Shown here piece after piece: positions 1 to 9,048 of a DNA stretch of 64,000 bases. The stretch lies in NCBI RefSeq assembly GCF_000772705.2, contig NZ_JSBW02000002.1, positions 1-64,000 of the forward strand, read 5' to 3'. Position numbers and translations under genes: made by a program. Each line of letters starts with the position of its first letter. Position 1 is the first letter of the stretch. Below the pieces are notes generated by a model. That model was not told the origin of the DNA and made no database searches. It saw only the letters and a list, made by a program, of their open reading frames with translations. This stretch comes from Xanthomonas vasicola. GTDB lineage: Bacteria; Pseudomonadota; Gammaproteobacteria; Xanthomonadales; Xanthomonadaceae.

Positions 1-95
1 GCAGGCTTTTCATCCTCGTCAACCCCTCGTGAAGAGGAAGTTGCCGCCACTGCACCTCAATCCGCCGTAGCGTCTTTCCGTGTAGCTAGCCGCCC

Positions 96-123
96 ATCAT
101 AGCCGGCTTTTCCGTTTCGTCAA
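96..123 (-). promoter_or_regulatory. Strong sigma70 promoter pointing left, probably for an rRNA operon
   Basis: On the minus strand TTGACG (118-123) is followed by a 16-base spacer and TATGAT (96-101), a near-consensus sigma70 promoter. A second TTGACG lies at 17-22, and its -10 box would fall just outside the window. Tandem near-consensus promoters behind an A/T-rich stretch are typical of rRNA operons. The rRNA assignment is inference because no rRNA sequence is in the window; it could serve another highly expressed leftward gene. Confidence 0.5.
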
Positions 124-198
124 CACCTTATTTCAAGGATTGTCGAACCCTTTCCGCTTCGGTTTCGCAGTTGCGATGCCGTTGCGTCGGGGAGGCGA

Positions 199-227
199 AC
201 TATATGCCCGCCAAACCAATTTGGGAA
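199..227 (-). promoter_or_regulatory. Possible upstream leftward promoter
   Basis: The minus strand has TATAGT (199-204) followed by a GC-rich discriminator. A weak -35, TTCCCA (222-227), lies 17 bases upstream. A/T-rich sequence at about 228-270 could act as an UP element. It would be the distal member of a tandem promoter set with the one at 96-123. The -35 is poor, so this is tentative. Confidence 0.25.
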
Positions 228-234
228 GTGTTTT

Positions 235-250
235 GTGAAAAATTTTTCAC
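235..250. repeat. 16-bp perfect palindrome upstream of the leftward promoters
   Basis: GTGAAAAATTTTTCAC is a perfect 16-bp palindrome in an A/T-rich patch between the tyrS 3' end and the leftward promoters. It could be a binding site for a dimeric regulator or a nucleoid protein, or simply part of an UP element. No regulator can be named. Otherwise the stretch 1-388 holds no gene. Confidence 0.3.
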
Positions 251-388
251 GAAATTGCCAAAAATTTGCGCTACGCCCCAGTCACCCTTGCGAAAGGCCT
301 TCAAGGCCCCTGCAACCGCTACCTCTATCTGATAGGTACGCAGTGTATGACCACAGAGATTGCCGCCCTGCAGCAACCTCGATGCGCT

Positions 389-1600
389 CTATCCAATAAC
401 CAGCGACACGCGGGCAAAATTGCGCTTACCCACTTGGATGAGGCCTTCAAAGCCCTGAGTGAAAACGCGGCTGGCGTCTTCCATCACTTCCCCGTCGATC
501 CTGACCGCGCGTTCCTTGAGCTTGCGGGTCGCTTCGGAATTGCTGGGCGTCAGCCCGGCAGTAGTCAGCAGGCTGGCGATACGCAAACCTTCGGCCGGCA
601 CCAGGATTTCCTGCAACGGCAATAGACTGGTGTCACCCTGCCCTGTTACCACGGCATGCCAGCCGGCAATGGCCTGCTCTGCCGTTGCGGCATCGTGGAA
701 CCGTGTGGCCAGTTCGCGCGCCAGCCGCAATTTGACCTCGCGCGGGTGCAGTTCACCGGAGGCGACCTGCTCTTTCAGGCGCAACGCTTCGGCCACGCTG
801 ATATCGAAGGACAGCAGATCGATCCAGCGCCAGGTCAGTTCGTCGCCGATCTTCATGGTCTTGGTAACGATGTCGATGGCTGGCTCGTTGATGCCGATGT
901 AATTGCCCAAGGACTTGGACATCTTGGCGACACCGTCCAGGCCTTCCAGCAGCGGCATGGTCAGCACGATCTGCGGGGCCTGGCCGTAATGCTCCTGCAG
1001 GCCGCGACCCATCAACAGGTTGAACTTTTGATCGGTGCCGCCCAGCTCGACGTCCGCCTTCAAGGCGACCGAGTCGTACCCCTGCACCAATGGATAGAGG
1101 AATTCATGGATGGCGATCGGCTGCTGGCTGCCGAACCGCTTGGCGAAATCGTCGCGTTCGAGCATGCGCGCGACCGTGTGCTGGGCGGACAGCTTGATCA
1201 TGTCCGCCGCGCTCATCTGGCCGAACCATTCAGAGTTGAAGCGTACTTCGGTGCATTCGCGGTCCAGGATCTTGAAGACCTGCTCTTCATAAGTCCGTGC
1301 GTTGGCCAGCACATCCTCACGGCTAAGCGGCTTGCGGGTGGCATTCTTGCCGCTCGGGTCGCCAATCATTCCGGTGAAGTCGCCAATCAGGAAAATCACC
1401 TGATGACCAAGCTGCTGGAACTGCCGCATCTTGTTGAGCAGCACGGTGTGGCCCAGGTGCAGATCCGGCGCGGTGGGATCGAAGCCGGCCTTCACCCGCA
1501 ATGGCATGCCTGATTTCAGCCGTACTTCGAGCTGATCGAACTTGAGGATCTCTTCAGCGCCACGGCCGATGAGTGCGAGGGATTCTTCGATAGTGGCCAA
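389..1600 (-). CDS. tyrS: Tyrosyl-tRNA synthetase
   Basis: Class I aminoacyl-tRNA synthetase that charges tRNA-Tyr in the cytoplasm; 403 residues, the usual length of the longer bacterial form. The Rossmann catalytic core carries the HIGH-type signature HLGH at residues 48-51 and a perfect KMSKS at 226-230. A C-terminal S4 RNA-binding domain (about 338-403) includes the segment [13 protein letters not shown]. It is divergent from the M23 peptidase gene, with about 170 bases between the starts. Its 3' end faces the leftward rRNA-type promoters, an arrangement that would let readthrough feed that operon. No oddities seen. Confidence 0.97.
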   Translation of the reverse strand: MATIEESLALIGRGAEEILKFDQLEVRLKSGMPLRVKAGFDPTAPDLHLGHTVLLNKMRQFQQLGHQVIFLIGDFTGMIGDPSGKNATRKPLSREDVLANARTYEEQVFKILDRECTEVRFNSEWFGQMSAADMIKLSAQHTVARMLERDDFAKRFGSQQPIAIHEFLYPLVQGYDSVALKADVELGGTDQKFNLLMGRGLQEHYGQAPQIVLTMPLLEGLDGVAKMSKSLGNYIGINEPAIDIVTKTMKIGDELTWRWIDLLSFDISVAEALRLKEQVASGELHPREVKLRLARELATRFHDAATAEQAIAGWHAVVTGQGDTSLLPLQEILVPAEGLRIASLLTTAGLTPSNSEATRKLKERAVRIDGEVMEDASRVFTQGFEGLIQVGKRNFARVSLVIG

Positions 1601-1770
1601 CTACAGACTCCAGCGGCGCTTGCCGTCAAAAACGTGAACGATGTTAAACGCGAGTTAATTTTGCGCCGAACGAAAATAATGAACAGGCTCAATGGTTTGA
1701 CGCGCTGTTACAGGCTCTCTATGGTACTGGCGATTGGGCTCGCACTTCGAGCCAGTTAGGAATTTGAACG

Positions 1771-3189
1771 ATGCAGAATTCAGAGCAGGGCCGTGCACGC
1801 AAGCGGCGCTTTCAAGAACGCCTCCACGTCCTCCACGACACTGCACTGCATCGCAAGCTCAAGGCGCATCTTCCGGCAGCATTCAAAGACCGTTGGACCC
1901 GCCGCCATTGGATCCATGCCAGCCTGTTCGCCACGATCGGCGCGCTAGTTGCCACGATTGTGCCGGGCTTCTCCAACGCGATCGACACACCGCTTTCCAG
2001 CCCTTCCACGCTGGCATTGCCGTTGCCGCCGCTGCTGCCCAGCCGAAAGCAGCTGGCGCCGAGTACCGACTGGGAAATTCTGCAGGTCAAGCCAGGCCAG
2101 ACGCTGAGCACCTTGTTCGGCGAGCTGGGGATTCCGACCACGGTGATGTATCAGGTGCTGGCGCATCCCGGCACCAAGGAGGCGCTGACCAAGCTGCGTC
2201 CGGGCGCAGAGATCGCTTTCGATATGCCGACACCGGGGCAGTTGCGCGCACTGCGCTTTGATCGCGACGACAGTCATCGGGTGGAGCTGCGCCTGCTGGG
2301 CGACAGCGTGCGCGAGAACGTCACCGAGCGCGCGACCACCACGCGCACGGTGGTGGCTAGCGGCGAGATCAGCAGTTCGCTCTATGCATCGGCCAACAAA
2401 TCCGGGCTATCGCCAGCGGCGGTAGCGATCATGACCGACGAGATCTTCAAGTACGACATCGACTTCGACAAAGATCTGCAACCCGGCGACCGTTTCAGCG
2501 TGGTGATGGATGAGACCTGGCGCGAAGGCGAGCGGATCAGCACCGGCGACATCCTGGCGGCGACGTTCACCACTGGCGGCAAGACCTACACCGGCTTCCG
2601 CTTCGAGCGCGCCGGCAAGCCGGCCGAGTACTTTGATATCAATGGCCGGCCGCTGAAGAAAAGCTTCATCCGCATGCCGGTGGCCTATAGCCGGATCAGC
2701 TCCACCTTCGGTGCGCGCATGCATCCGGTACTGGGGACCATGCGCATGCACAAGGGCGTGGACTACGCGGCCGCCTCGGGGACGCCGATCATGGCGGCTG
2801 GCGATGCGCGGGTGGTGTTTGTCGGCACCCAGCGCGGTTACGGCAACGTGGTGATCCTGGATCACGGCAAGAACTACAGCACCCTGTACGGGCACATGTC
2901 GCGCTTCGGCAAGATCAAGGCCGGGCAGCACATCAACCAGGGCACCGTGATCGGCTATGTCGGCATGACCGGCATGGCCACCGGACCGCACCTGCATTAC
3001 GAATTCCGCGTGGCCGGGCAGCAGCGCAACCCGATGTCGGTGACGATGCCGCCACCGGAACCGCTGCAGGGCGCCGAGCTGGCGGCTTTCCGTGCGCAGA
3101 CGGCGCCAGCCATGGCGCGCATAGAAGGGATGGAGAAGCTGATCTACGCCGATGCGGGCAAGCCTGCCAATGGCAAGTCGCGCGGCTAA
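1771..3189 (+). CDS. M23-family murein DD-endopeptidase, membrane-anchored (MepM/OapA type)
   Basis: Cleaves peptide cross-bridges in peptidoglycan, in the periplasm. The 472-residue protein has a basic cytoplasmic N-terminus, one membrane segment at about 47-66 and a LysM/OapA-like region (about 100-150, ILQVKPGQTLSTLF). The C-terminal M23 domain has both zinc motifs intact: HKGVD near 327 and HLHYE near 408. Such proteins open the sacculus for growth. The gene lies 383 bases before anmK and near ampG, so enzymes that cut and then recycle murein are close together. Family assignment is firm; the exact bond cleaved is inferred. Confidence 0.92.
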   Translation: MQNSEQGRARKRRFQERLHVLHDTALHRKLKAHLPAAFKDRWTRRHWIHASLFATIGALVATIVPGFSNAIDTPLSSPSTLALPLPPLLPSRKQLAPSTDWEILQVKPGQTLSTLFGELGIPTTVMYQVLAHPGTKEALTKLRPGAEIAFDMPTPGQLRALRFDRDDSHRVELRLLGDSVRENVTERATTTRTVVASGEISSSLYASANKSGLSPAAVAIMTDEIFKYDIDFDKDLQPGDRFSVVMDETWREGERISTGDILAATFTTGGKTYTGFRFERAGKPAEYFDINGRPLKKSFIRMPVAYSRISSTFGARMHPVLGTMRMHKGVDYAAASGTPIMAAGDARVVFVGTQRGYGNVVILDHGKNYSTLYGHMSRFGKIKAGQHINQGTVIGYVGMTGMATGPHLHYEFRVAGQQRNPMSVTMPPPEPLQGAELAAFRAQTAPAMARIEGMEKLIYADAGKPANGKSRG

Positions 3190-3572
3190 TTGCGTGCGGC
3201 TGAGCAACTGCGCCGGCCGTTGAGGTGGTTGCACAGTGCAAGGTCCGCCGAAGCTGACATCGCGTGCAGTGATGACGCGCGGCGAGCTGCCGTGCGGGCA
3301 CTTGCTGCAACCAACTATGCGCAATGACGGCCCGACTTCACGCACACGGTGTTGGGCCTGACCTGTCGCCCCGCATGCCGTGAACGCGTTCATTAGAGAT
3401 GCCTGCGGCTTGCGGGCAATCTCGAAGCCTCCCCCGATCGGCGGCAACGCGCGTAGCGCAGGTACCGGTGCCGCGGTGATTTCCCGCTGCGCATCTATTT
3501 CCAGATGCAAGAAGAGTTGACGGACATGGCACAGCTGCACAAGCTGGCCGACCGTGCATATTTGGCCTCGGC
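3190..3572. other. Intergenic region, 383 bp
   Basis: Between the M23 peptidase and anmK. I see no convincing gene, RNA or strong terminator. Open frames here on the minus strand are antisense extensions over coding sequence and have no recognisable protein features. It probably holds the anmK promoter, but no clear -35/-10 pair stands out. Confidence 0.4.
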
Positions 3573-4706
3573 ATGCCTGTCCTGGAACACGTTGACTCCC
3601 CTCTTTATCTGGGCCTGATGTCGGGCACCAGCGCCGACGGCATCGATGCGGCACTGGTACGCTTTGCCGATGACACCCACCGCCGCTGCGAATTGGTGGC
3701 CGGGACGACGGTGGCGTGGGAGCCGCAGTTGCGCGAGACCTTGGTGGCGCTCGGCCAGGGCGCCGAGACCGTGGCCATTGATGCGCTGGGGCAGTTGGAT
3801 GCGCAGGTGGGGCTGGCATTCGCGGCGGCGGCCAATCAGTTGATCCGCGACAGCGGCGTGGCGCGCCGGCAGATTCACGCGATCGGCTCGCATGGGCAAA
3901 CCATCCGCCACCGGCCAAAGGCCGACCCGGCCTTCACCTGGCAGATCGGCGATGCCAGCCGAATTGCCGAGCACACCGGCATCACCACGGTGGCCGATTT
4001 CCGCCGTCGCGACGTGGCCGCCGGTGGCCAGGGCGCGCCACTGATGCCTGCCTTCCATCTGGCCATGCTGGGCGCAGGCGACGAAGACCGCGCCGTACTC
4101 AATCTGGGTGGGATCGGCAATCTGACCTTGATTCCGCGCGATGGCGCGGTGCTGGGATTCGATACCGGCCCGGCCAATGCGCTGCTGGACAGCTGGTGCC
4201 AACGCCATCGCGGCACGTCGTTCGATGTCGATGGCGCGTTTGCGGCCAGCGGGCGCGTCGATGCAGCGGTGCTGCAGACGCTGTTGGCCGATCCGTGGTT
4301 TGCGTTGCCACCGCCCAAGAGCACCGGGCGCGAGCAATTCCATCTGGACTGGGCCCTGCAGTCGATGGGCAGCGCGACGCTGGATGCCGCCGATCTGCAG
4401 GCGACCTTGCTCGAACTCACCGCTGCCAGCGTGGCCGATGCCTTGCTGCGGCTGCAGCCAACCACGCGTCGCGTGCTGGTCTGCGGCGGCGGCGTGCGTA
4501 ACCCGGTGCTGTTGGCGCGACTGGCGGCGCGGCTGCCGGGCGTGGTGGTGGAATCCAGCGCGCGCCACGGACTAGACCCGGATTACCTGGAAGCGATGGG
4601 CTTTGCCTGGTTGGCAGCCGAGCTGCTGGCCGGGCGCGCAGCCAATCTGCCTTCGGTGACTGGAGCGGCCGGGCCACGGTTGTTGGGAGCGATCTATCCG
4701 GCGTGA
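3573..4706 (+). CDS. anmK: Anhydro-N-acetylmuramic acid kinase
   Basis: Phosphorylates and hydrolyses 1,6-anhydro-MurNAc to MurNAc-6-phosphate in cytoplasmic cell-wall recycling. The length of 377 residues matches the family. The N-terminal phosphate-binding signature GTSADGID (about 18-25) and a DTGPAN motif near 195 are characteristic, and a glycine-rich CGGGVRNP segment near 310 fits the sugar-kinase ATP-binding fold. The start was chosen because [11 protein letters not shown] follows within ten residues. It ends 42 bases from a convergent small gene. Together with AmpG (5034-6329) it forms the import-and-salvage route for anhydromuropeptides. Confidence 0.96.
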   Translation: MPVLEHVDSPLYLGLMSGTSADGIDAALVRFADDTHRRCELVAGTTVAWEPQLRETLVALGQGAETVAIDALGQLDAQVGLAFAAAANQLIRDSGVARRQIHAIGSHGQTIRHRPKADPAFTWQIGDASRIAEHTGITTVADFRRRDVAAGGQGAPLMPAFHLAMLGAGDEDRAVLNLGGIGNLTLIPRDGAVLGFDTGPANALLDSWCQRHRGTSFDVDGAFAASGRVDAAVLQTLLADPWFALPPPKSTGREQFHLDWALQSMGSATLDAADLQATLLELTAASVADALLRLQPTTRRVLVCGGGVRNPVLLARLAARLPGVVVESSARHGLDPDYLEAMGFAWLAAELLAGRAANLPSVTGAAGPRLLGAIYPA

Positions 4707-4747
4707 CCCGGTCGGTCTATTCCAGGCTCGATGGAGCGACTGCGGCG

Positions 4748-4975
4748 CTAGGGATTATTTCCCGCCGGCAGCGCCTTGAGCGCGGCGATCGCTTCGGCCA
4801 GGGCATCGACCTCCGGGTGCTGCAGGCCGCCAGTGACCTCGTATTCGCTGGAGAACAGGCCTTGTTCGAGCAGATGCATGACGGTCTGGTGCTGGGTCCA
4901 GCCACGTGCGACGGAAATGCGGCGAATACGGTCTACCAGCACCGGGTCGATGTCACGCAATACCAAATCGGTCAT
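4748..4975 (-). CDS. Small ribbon-helix-helix-like protein
   Basis: 75 residues. It starts with a short strand-like segment (TDLVLRDIDP), then two predicted helices containing VDRIRRISVARGWTQHQTV and HLLEQGL, a pattern like FitA/Arc-type antitoxins and small DNA-binding proteins. The tail is Ala-rich. No toxin gene (PIN, RelE or similar) is adjacent; the neighbours are anmK (convergent) and ampG (same strand, upstream). It may regulate its own promoter or the murein-recycling genes, but that is only inference. The fold call is by eye. Confidence 0.7.
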   Translation of the reverse strand: MTDLVLRDIDPVLVDRIRRISVARGWTQHQTVMHLLEQGLFSSEYEVTGGLQHPEVDALAEAIAALKALPAGNNP

Positions 4976-5033
4976 GCCCTGCCTCGTGCAATGCGCTGCC
5001 CCGCGGGCATCATCGGCAACCTTTGCGGACGTT

Positions 5034-6329
5034 TCAATCCGGTCGTCTGTCGTGCGCCAACAGCCGCGGCCACAACCAAGCCAGCAGCATCAGGGTGGGA
5101 ATGACGGTCAGGGCGCTGAGGATGAAGAACGTGCTGTACGAAGTCGCCTGGACGAGGAATCCAGACACACCACCTGCGAACTTGCCCGGCAGATTGGCCA
5201 GCGAGACCAGCAACGCGTACTGGGTGGCGGTGAAGTTGCGGTCGGTCAACGAAGACATGAAGGCCACCAGCACCGTGGCGGCAAACCCCTGGAACAGGTT
5301 ATCGGCGCTGAGCGCGGCATAGAACGCCCACAGCTTACCGGGGTTGTGCGCCATCAGCAGGAACGCCAGGTTGGATAACGCCACACCCAACGCGGCTACC
5401 AGCAACATGCGCCGGAACCCGAACGCGGCGATTGCGGCACCGCCAGCGAAGGCACCGACGATGCCCATCCAGACGCCGAACAGTTTGGAGACGGTGGCGA
5501 TATCGGCTTTGGTGAAGCCCGAATCCAGGTAGAACGGCCCCGCCATGACGCCAATCACTTGGTCGGGAAATTTGTACAAGCCCACGAACAGCAGCAGCAC
5601 GACACCCATCGCCAGCCCATTGCTGGAGAAGAAACTGGAAATCGGCTGCCAGAAGGCGCCGACCACATCGATGCGACGCACCACGGTCGCCTCGGGACGG
5701 TCGGGCTCGCGGCACAGCAAGGTGGTGACGATCGGCACCAGCATCAGTGCGGCCATACCCACGTACGCCCACGTCCAATCCAGGTATTGGGCCATGTACA
5801 ACGCGCCTGCACCGCCCAGGATCAGGCCGATGCGGTAGCCCAGCGTGTAAGTTGCCGCTAGCGCGGCCTGCGCGGCATCCGGAGCGATTTCAATGCGGTA
5901 GGCATCCACCACCGAGTCCTGGGTGGCACCCCAGAACGAGGCAAACAACACCCAGCCCACCAAGCCCGTAACGCTCAGATCCGGGCGCGAAAATGCCAGC
6001 GCGAACAGGCCGATGGTGACGCCGATCTGCGCCACCAACAGCCAGGAACGACGACGCCCCAGAAACGCGGTGAGCGGAAACGCATAGCGGTCGATCAGCG
6101 GCGCCCACAGAAACTTGAGCAGATAGAAGAAGCTGGCCAGGCTGATCAAGCCGATGCTGCCCAGGTCCAGCCCCACATCGCGCAAGCGGGTCGACAAGGT
6201 CTGCGAGGCGATCAGCAGGAACGGAAGACCACTGCCGAAGCCGAGCAGCGCCATGGTCGCCGCCGATGGCGTAGCGAAGGCGCGCTGGATGCCGCGCCAG
6301 CCTTTATAAGTGGATGCGGGCTTGGTCAT
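5034..6329 (-). CDS. ampG: Muropeptide permease AmpG, MFS transporter
   Basis: Inner-membrane major facilitator that imports GlcNAc-anhydroMurNAc peptides from the periplasm for recycling; 431 residues with about 12 hydrophobic segments. The N-terminal LLGFGSGLPFLLIASQTLS segment and LKFLWAPLIDRY loop are typical of the AmpG branch of MFS, as is the DSVVDAYRIE segment near 140. It is leftward, just upstream of the small RHH-like gene. With anmK nearby, the substrate and downstream enzyme sit in one neighbourhood. AmpG usually also supplies the inducing ligand for AmpR/beta-lactamase systems, but none is in this window. Confidence 0.93.
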   Translation of the reverse strand: MTKPASTYKGWRGIQRAFATPSAATMALLGFGSGLPFLLIASQTLSTRLRDVGLDLGSIGLISLASFFYLLKFLWAPLIDRYAFPLTAFLGRRRSWLLVAQIGVTIGLFALAFSRPDLSVTGLVGWVLFASFWGATQDSVVDAYRIEIAPDAAQAALAATYTLGYRIGLILGGAGALYMAQYLDWTWAYVGMAALMLVPIVTTLLCREPDRPEATVVRRIDVVGAFWQPISSFFSSNGLAMGVVLLLFVGLYKFPDQVIGVMAGPFYLDSGFTKADIATVSKLFGVWMGIVGAFAGGAAIAAFGFRRMLLVAALGVALSNLAFLLMAHNPGKLWAFYAALSADNLFQGFAATVLVAFMSSLTDRNFTATQYALLVSLANLPGKFAGGVSGFLVQATSYSTFFILSALTVIPTLMLLAWLWPRLLAHDRRPD

Positions 6330-6648
6330 GCGTCAAACCGGTGAGAACGAACGCCGGTAGCTGTGGCGGGCAAGGCAGACTGCGCCGCTGCGTGCAGCGC
6401 GCCGTCGACAACAACCATCGCCGCCGAAGTCATGCCTGCGATGGTGTGTGCGGCATCGCCACGACGCTGGGCCGTCCCGAAGAGAAACGCCTTGCTCGCC
6501 ATCGACCGACCGCGTGATGGCGACTGAGAGCCACCGCGCGAGCTGCACTGCCCGAAGCGTGACCGAATGGCGATGCTGCCAGCAAGGCTGTCGCCTTGTT
6601 CAGTAAAACGCTGGCGCGATGTTGCGCAAACCACTGACCTCGCCTGCC
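6330..6648. other. Intergenic region with weak hairpin
   Basis: 319 bases between xthA and ampG, both leftward. A small stem-loop CAAGGC-TGTC-GCCTTG at 6583-6598 lies about 50 bases past the xthA stop and could be a weak terminator. Nothing else recognisable is present; the ampG promoter should be here. Confidence 0.35.
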
Positions 6649-7449
6649 TCACTGCGCGTAATCCACGATGTAGGGCGCGTGGTCGGAGAAGCGCTCTTCG
6701 CGGTAGATCGAGCAGGCCTTCAAGGTGTCGCGCAGGCCGGGGGTGACCAGTTGGTAGTCGATGCGCCAACCGACATTGTTGGTGCGCGCAGCGCCGCGGT
6801 TGCTCCACCAGGTGTAGTCCTGGCCTTGTGGATGCAGCACGCGGTAGCTGTCGACCCAGCCGCGGCCTTCGGCGGCGTTGGCGTCTTCTGGCACGTCGGC
6901 GCACAGGCCGTTGAGCCAGTCGCGCTCGGGCGGCAGGCAGCCGGAGTTCTTCTGGTTGGATTTCCAGTTCTTGATGTCCAGTGCAGTGCGCACGATGTTC
7001 CAGTCGCCGCACAGCACGTACTGGCGGCCACTGGCCAGCCATTCGTCCAGGATTGGCCGCAGCCATTCCATTACCTGGAACTTGTAGCCCTGGCGCAACT
7101 CGCCCGAGGAGCCGGAGGGAATATAGAAGGACACCACGCTGAGGTTGCCGAAGCGCGCTTCGATATAACGGCCTTCTTCGTCGAACTCGGGCCAGTCCAG
7201 CGCGGTACGCACCTCATCGGGCTCGTGCCGGCTGTAGATCGCCACGCCGCTGTAGCCCTTCTTGGTGCTGGCGTCGCGGAACCAGGCCTTGTAGCCGGTG
7301 GGCAGGAAGTCGGGCCCGGCCAGTTGGTGCTCCTGGGCCTTGGTCTCCTGCACGCACAGTACGTCGGCGTCCTGGGCGGCGAACCACGCGAAGAATCCCT
7401 TGCTGGCGGCCGAGCGCAGGCCGTTGGCGTTGAAACTGATGATGCGCAT
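6649..7449 (-). CDS. xthA: Exodeoxyribonuclease III (AP endonuclease)
   Basis: Mg2+-dependent DNA repair nuclease acting at abasic sites and 3' blocked ends; 266 residues, normal for the family. The endonuclease/exonuclease/phosphatase motifs are in order: FNANGLRS at the N-terminus, QETK at 34-37 with the metal-binding Glu, YSGVAIYSR near 66, GDWN at 148-151, WRIDYQLV near 225 and the C-terminal SDHAPYI containing the catalytic Asp-His pair. It is divergent from pyrE, separated by a GGGAAT/ATTCCC inverted element. No damage-inducible operator was recognised. Confidence 0.95.
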   Translation of the reverse strand: MRIISFNANGLRSAASKGFFAWFAAQDADVLCVQETKAQEHQLAGPDFLPTGYKAWFRDASTKKGYSGVAIYSRHEPDEVRTALDWPEFDEEGRYIEARFGNLSVVSFYIPSGSSGELRQGYKFQVMEWLRPILDEWLASGRQYVLCGDWNIVRTALDIKNWKSNQKNSGCLPPERDWLNGLCADVPEDANAAEGRGWVDSYRVLHPQGQDYTWWSNRGAARTNNVGWRIDYQLVTPGLRDTLKACSIYREERFSDHAPYIVDYAQ

Positions 7450-7452
7450 AGG

Positions 7453-7570
7453 GGCCGGGAATGGGAAATTGGGAATGGAGAATCGTAAAGCCTACCCCAG
7501 GCGCATGCGGAAGGCTGCCGGCGCGCGATGCGTTTACCATTCCCGATTCCCTATTCCCCATTCCTGGCCA
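7453..7570. repeat. GGGAAT/ATTCCC inverted-repeat element, copy 1
   Basis: The left arm (about 7453-7490) is built of GGGAAT-type units beginning GGCCGGGAATGGG. The right arm (about 7537-7570) is its imperfect reverse complement, ending CATTCCTGGCC. The two arms could fold into a long hairpin between xthA and pyrE. A related element with the same arm vocabulary lies at 60974-61098. Elements like this are common between genes in xanthomonads, as far as I recall. Confidence 0.7.
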
Positions 7571-8230
7571 ATGACCGACCACCGCACCCGTTTCCTGCAG
7601 CTGGCCCTGGGCGCCGATGCCCTGCGCTTTGGCGAGTTCACGCTCAAGTCCGGGCGACTCAGCCCGTACTTCTTCAATGCCGGGCGCTTCGATTCGGGCG
7701 TCAAGACCGCGCAGCTGGCGCAGTGCTATGCCGATGCGATCGATGCGGCCGGGGTGGACTTCGACCTGTTGTTCGGGCCGGCCTACAAGGGCATCCCGTT
7801 GGCGACCGCGCTGGCGTGCGCCTATGCCGGGCGCGGGCGCGACCTGCCGCTGGCGTTCAACCGCAAGGAAGCCAAGGACCATGGCGAAGGCGGCACCCTG
7901 ATCGGCGCGCCGCTGGCCGGGCGCAAGGTCTTGATCGTCGATGACGTGATCACCGCCGGCACCGCGATCCGTGAGGCGCTGGGGATTATCCGCGCCGCAG
8001 GCGGGGTTCCGTCGGGCATCGTGGTGGCGCTGGACCGCCAGGAGATCGCCTCCGAGCAGGATCGCCGTTCTGCCGCGCAGGCAGTCGCCGCCGAGGCCGG
8101 CATTCCGGTGATTGCGGTGGCAAACCTGGGCGACCTGCTTGCTTTTGCGGCAAGAAACGCCGACCTTGTGGACTTCCGGGAACCGCTGTTGGCCTATCGT
8201 GGCCGCTACGGGACCGACACCACAGGCTGA
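7571..8230 (+). CDS. pyrE: Orotate phosphoribosyltransferase
   Basis: Transfers phosphoribosyl from PRPP to orotate, the fifth step of UMP synthesis, in the cytoplasm. 219 residues from the ATG at 7571, chosen because MTDHRTRFLQLALG aligns with normal N-termini. The substrate-binding segment LKSGRLSPYFFNAG is at 25-38, and the PRPP loop VLIVDDVITAGTA is at 120-132. The start lies at the right edge of the inverted-repeat element, so the promoter is probably within or before that element. The next gene begins 22 bases downstream. Confidence 0.96.
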   Translation: MTDHRTRFLQLALGADALRFGEFTLKSGRLSPYFFNAGRFDSGVKTAQLAQCYADAIDAAGVDFDLLFGPAYKGIPLATALACAYAGRGRDLPLAFNRKEAKDHGEGGTLIGAPLAGRKVLIVDDVITAGTAIREALGIIRAAGGVPSGIVVALDRQEIASEQDRRSAAQAVAAEAGIPVIAVANLGDLLAFAARNADLVDFREPLLAYRGRYGTDTTG

Positions 8231-8252
8231 CGGCAGGCGACAGGGGGCTGCG

Positions 8253-8933
8253 ATGATGCCAATACACACACGTTTGGCGTTATTCGCCGCCATCGCGGCA
8301 AATGTCGCTGCGACATTTGCCGTTGCCGTACCGGCCGGTGCGCAAGACAAGGCGACAGCCAAGAAGCTGTACTGCTGGAACCAGAACGGCGCCCGTGTGT
8401 GCAGCGATACGCTGCCGCCGGAGGCAGTGAACCAGGCGCGCGACGAATTCAACGCCAAGAGCGGTATGCGCAGCGCCGAGGTGCAGCGCGCGATGAGCAG
8501 CGACGAGCGCACTGCCGCCGCGGCCAGCGAGCAGCAACGCCAGGCCGATCTGGCCGCCGAGCAGATGCGCCAGCGCACCGACCAGGCAATGTTGATGTCC
8601 TATCAGAGCGAGGACGACCTGCGCCGGGTGTTTAACGAGCGCATCGTCATCGTCGACAACAACATCCATACCGCGCGCTTCAACGTGACCAGCCTGCGTG
8701 AGGGGCTGGCCAGCATGCTGCGTAGCGCCGGCGACCGTGAGCTGGCCGGACAGGCGGTGGCCGACAAGCTGGCAGCCGACATCCAGCAACGCCATCGCGA
8801 TTTGATGGCGCAGTTGCGTCTGCAGACCAGCTTCGAGCAGCAACGGGTGGCGCTGGACAGCGAGATCGCTGACATCCTGCAGCGCTACCGGGCCATGAAG
8901 GAGCCACCCGGCGGCGCCTCGCCCACCGGCTGA
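8253..8933 (+). CDS. Secreted DUF4124-like protein
   Basis: 226 residues with a Sec signal peptide (about 1-29, ending near VPAGAQ). After it comes a DUF4124-like segment, KLYCWNQNGARVCSDTLPP, whose two Cys probably form a disulfide in the periplasm. The rest is Gln/Ala/Arg-rich and probably a long helical coiled coil (about 70-210). The tandem ATGs at 8253 and 8256 follow AGGGGGC, a plausible ribosome-binding site. It lies 22 bases behind pyrE and may be cotranscribed. Function is unknown; a cell-envelope role is only inferred from export. Confidence 0.85.
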   Translation: MMPIHTRLALFAAIAANVAATFAVAVPAGAQDKATAKKLYCWNQNGARVCSDTLPPEAVNQARDEFNAKSGMRSAEVQRAMSSDERTAAAASEQQRQADLAAEQMRQRTDQAMLMSYQSEDDLRRVFNERIVIVDNNIHTARFNVTSLREGLASMLRSAGDRELAGQAVADKLAADIQQRHRDLMAQLRLQTSFEQQRVALDSEIADILQRYRAMKEPPGGASPTG

Positions 8934-9048
8934 CCGAGGCCTGCGTCATTCCCGCCCGTGCGGCGTACCGCCGCGGGCGGCATTTCCCGATCCGACGCCC
9001 TGCCCGCATAATGGCCGGTCTTACTCTTCGCCCACGAGGCTCTCCCGC

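Noticed and set aside
656-1513. Long open frame opposite tyrS
   Set aside because: It lies antisense in a GC-rich gene with intact motifs; no family features, no ribosome-binding site. The same applies to other long antisense frames, e.g. over ampG, parAB, algC, argS, speA, the synthetase remnant, the EAL gene and the histone-like gene.
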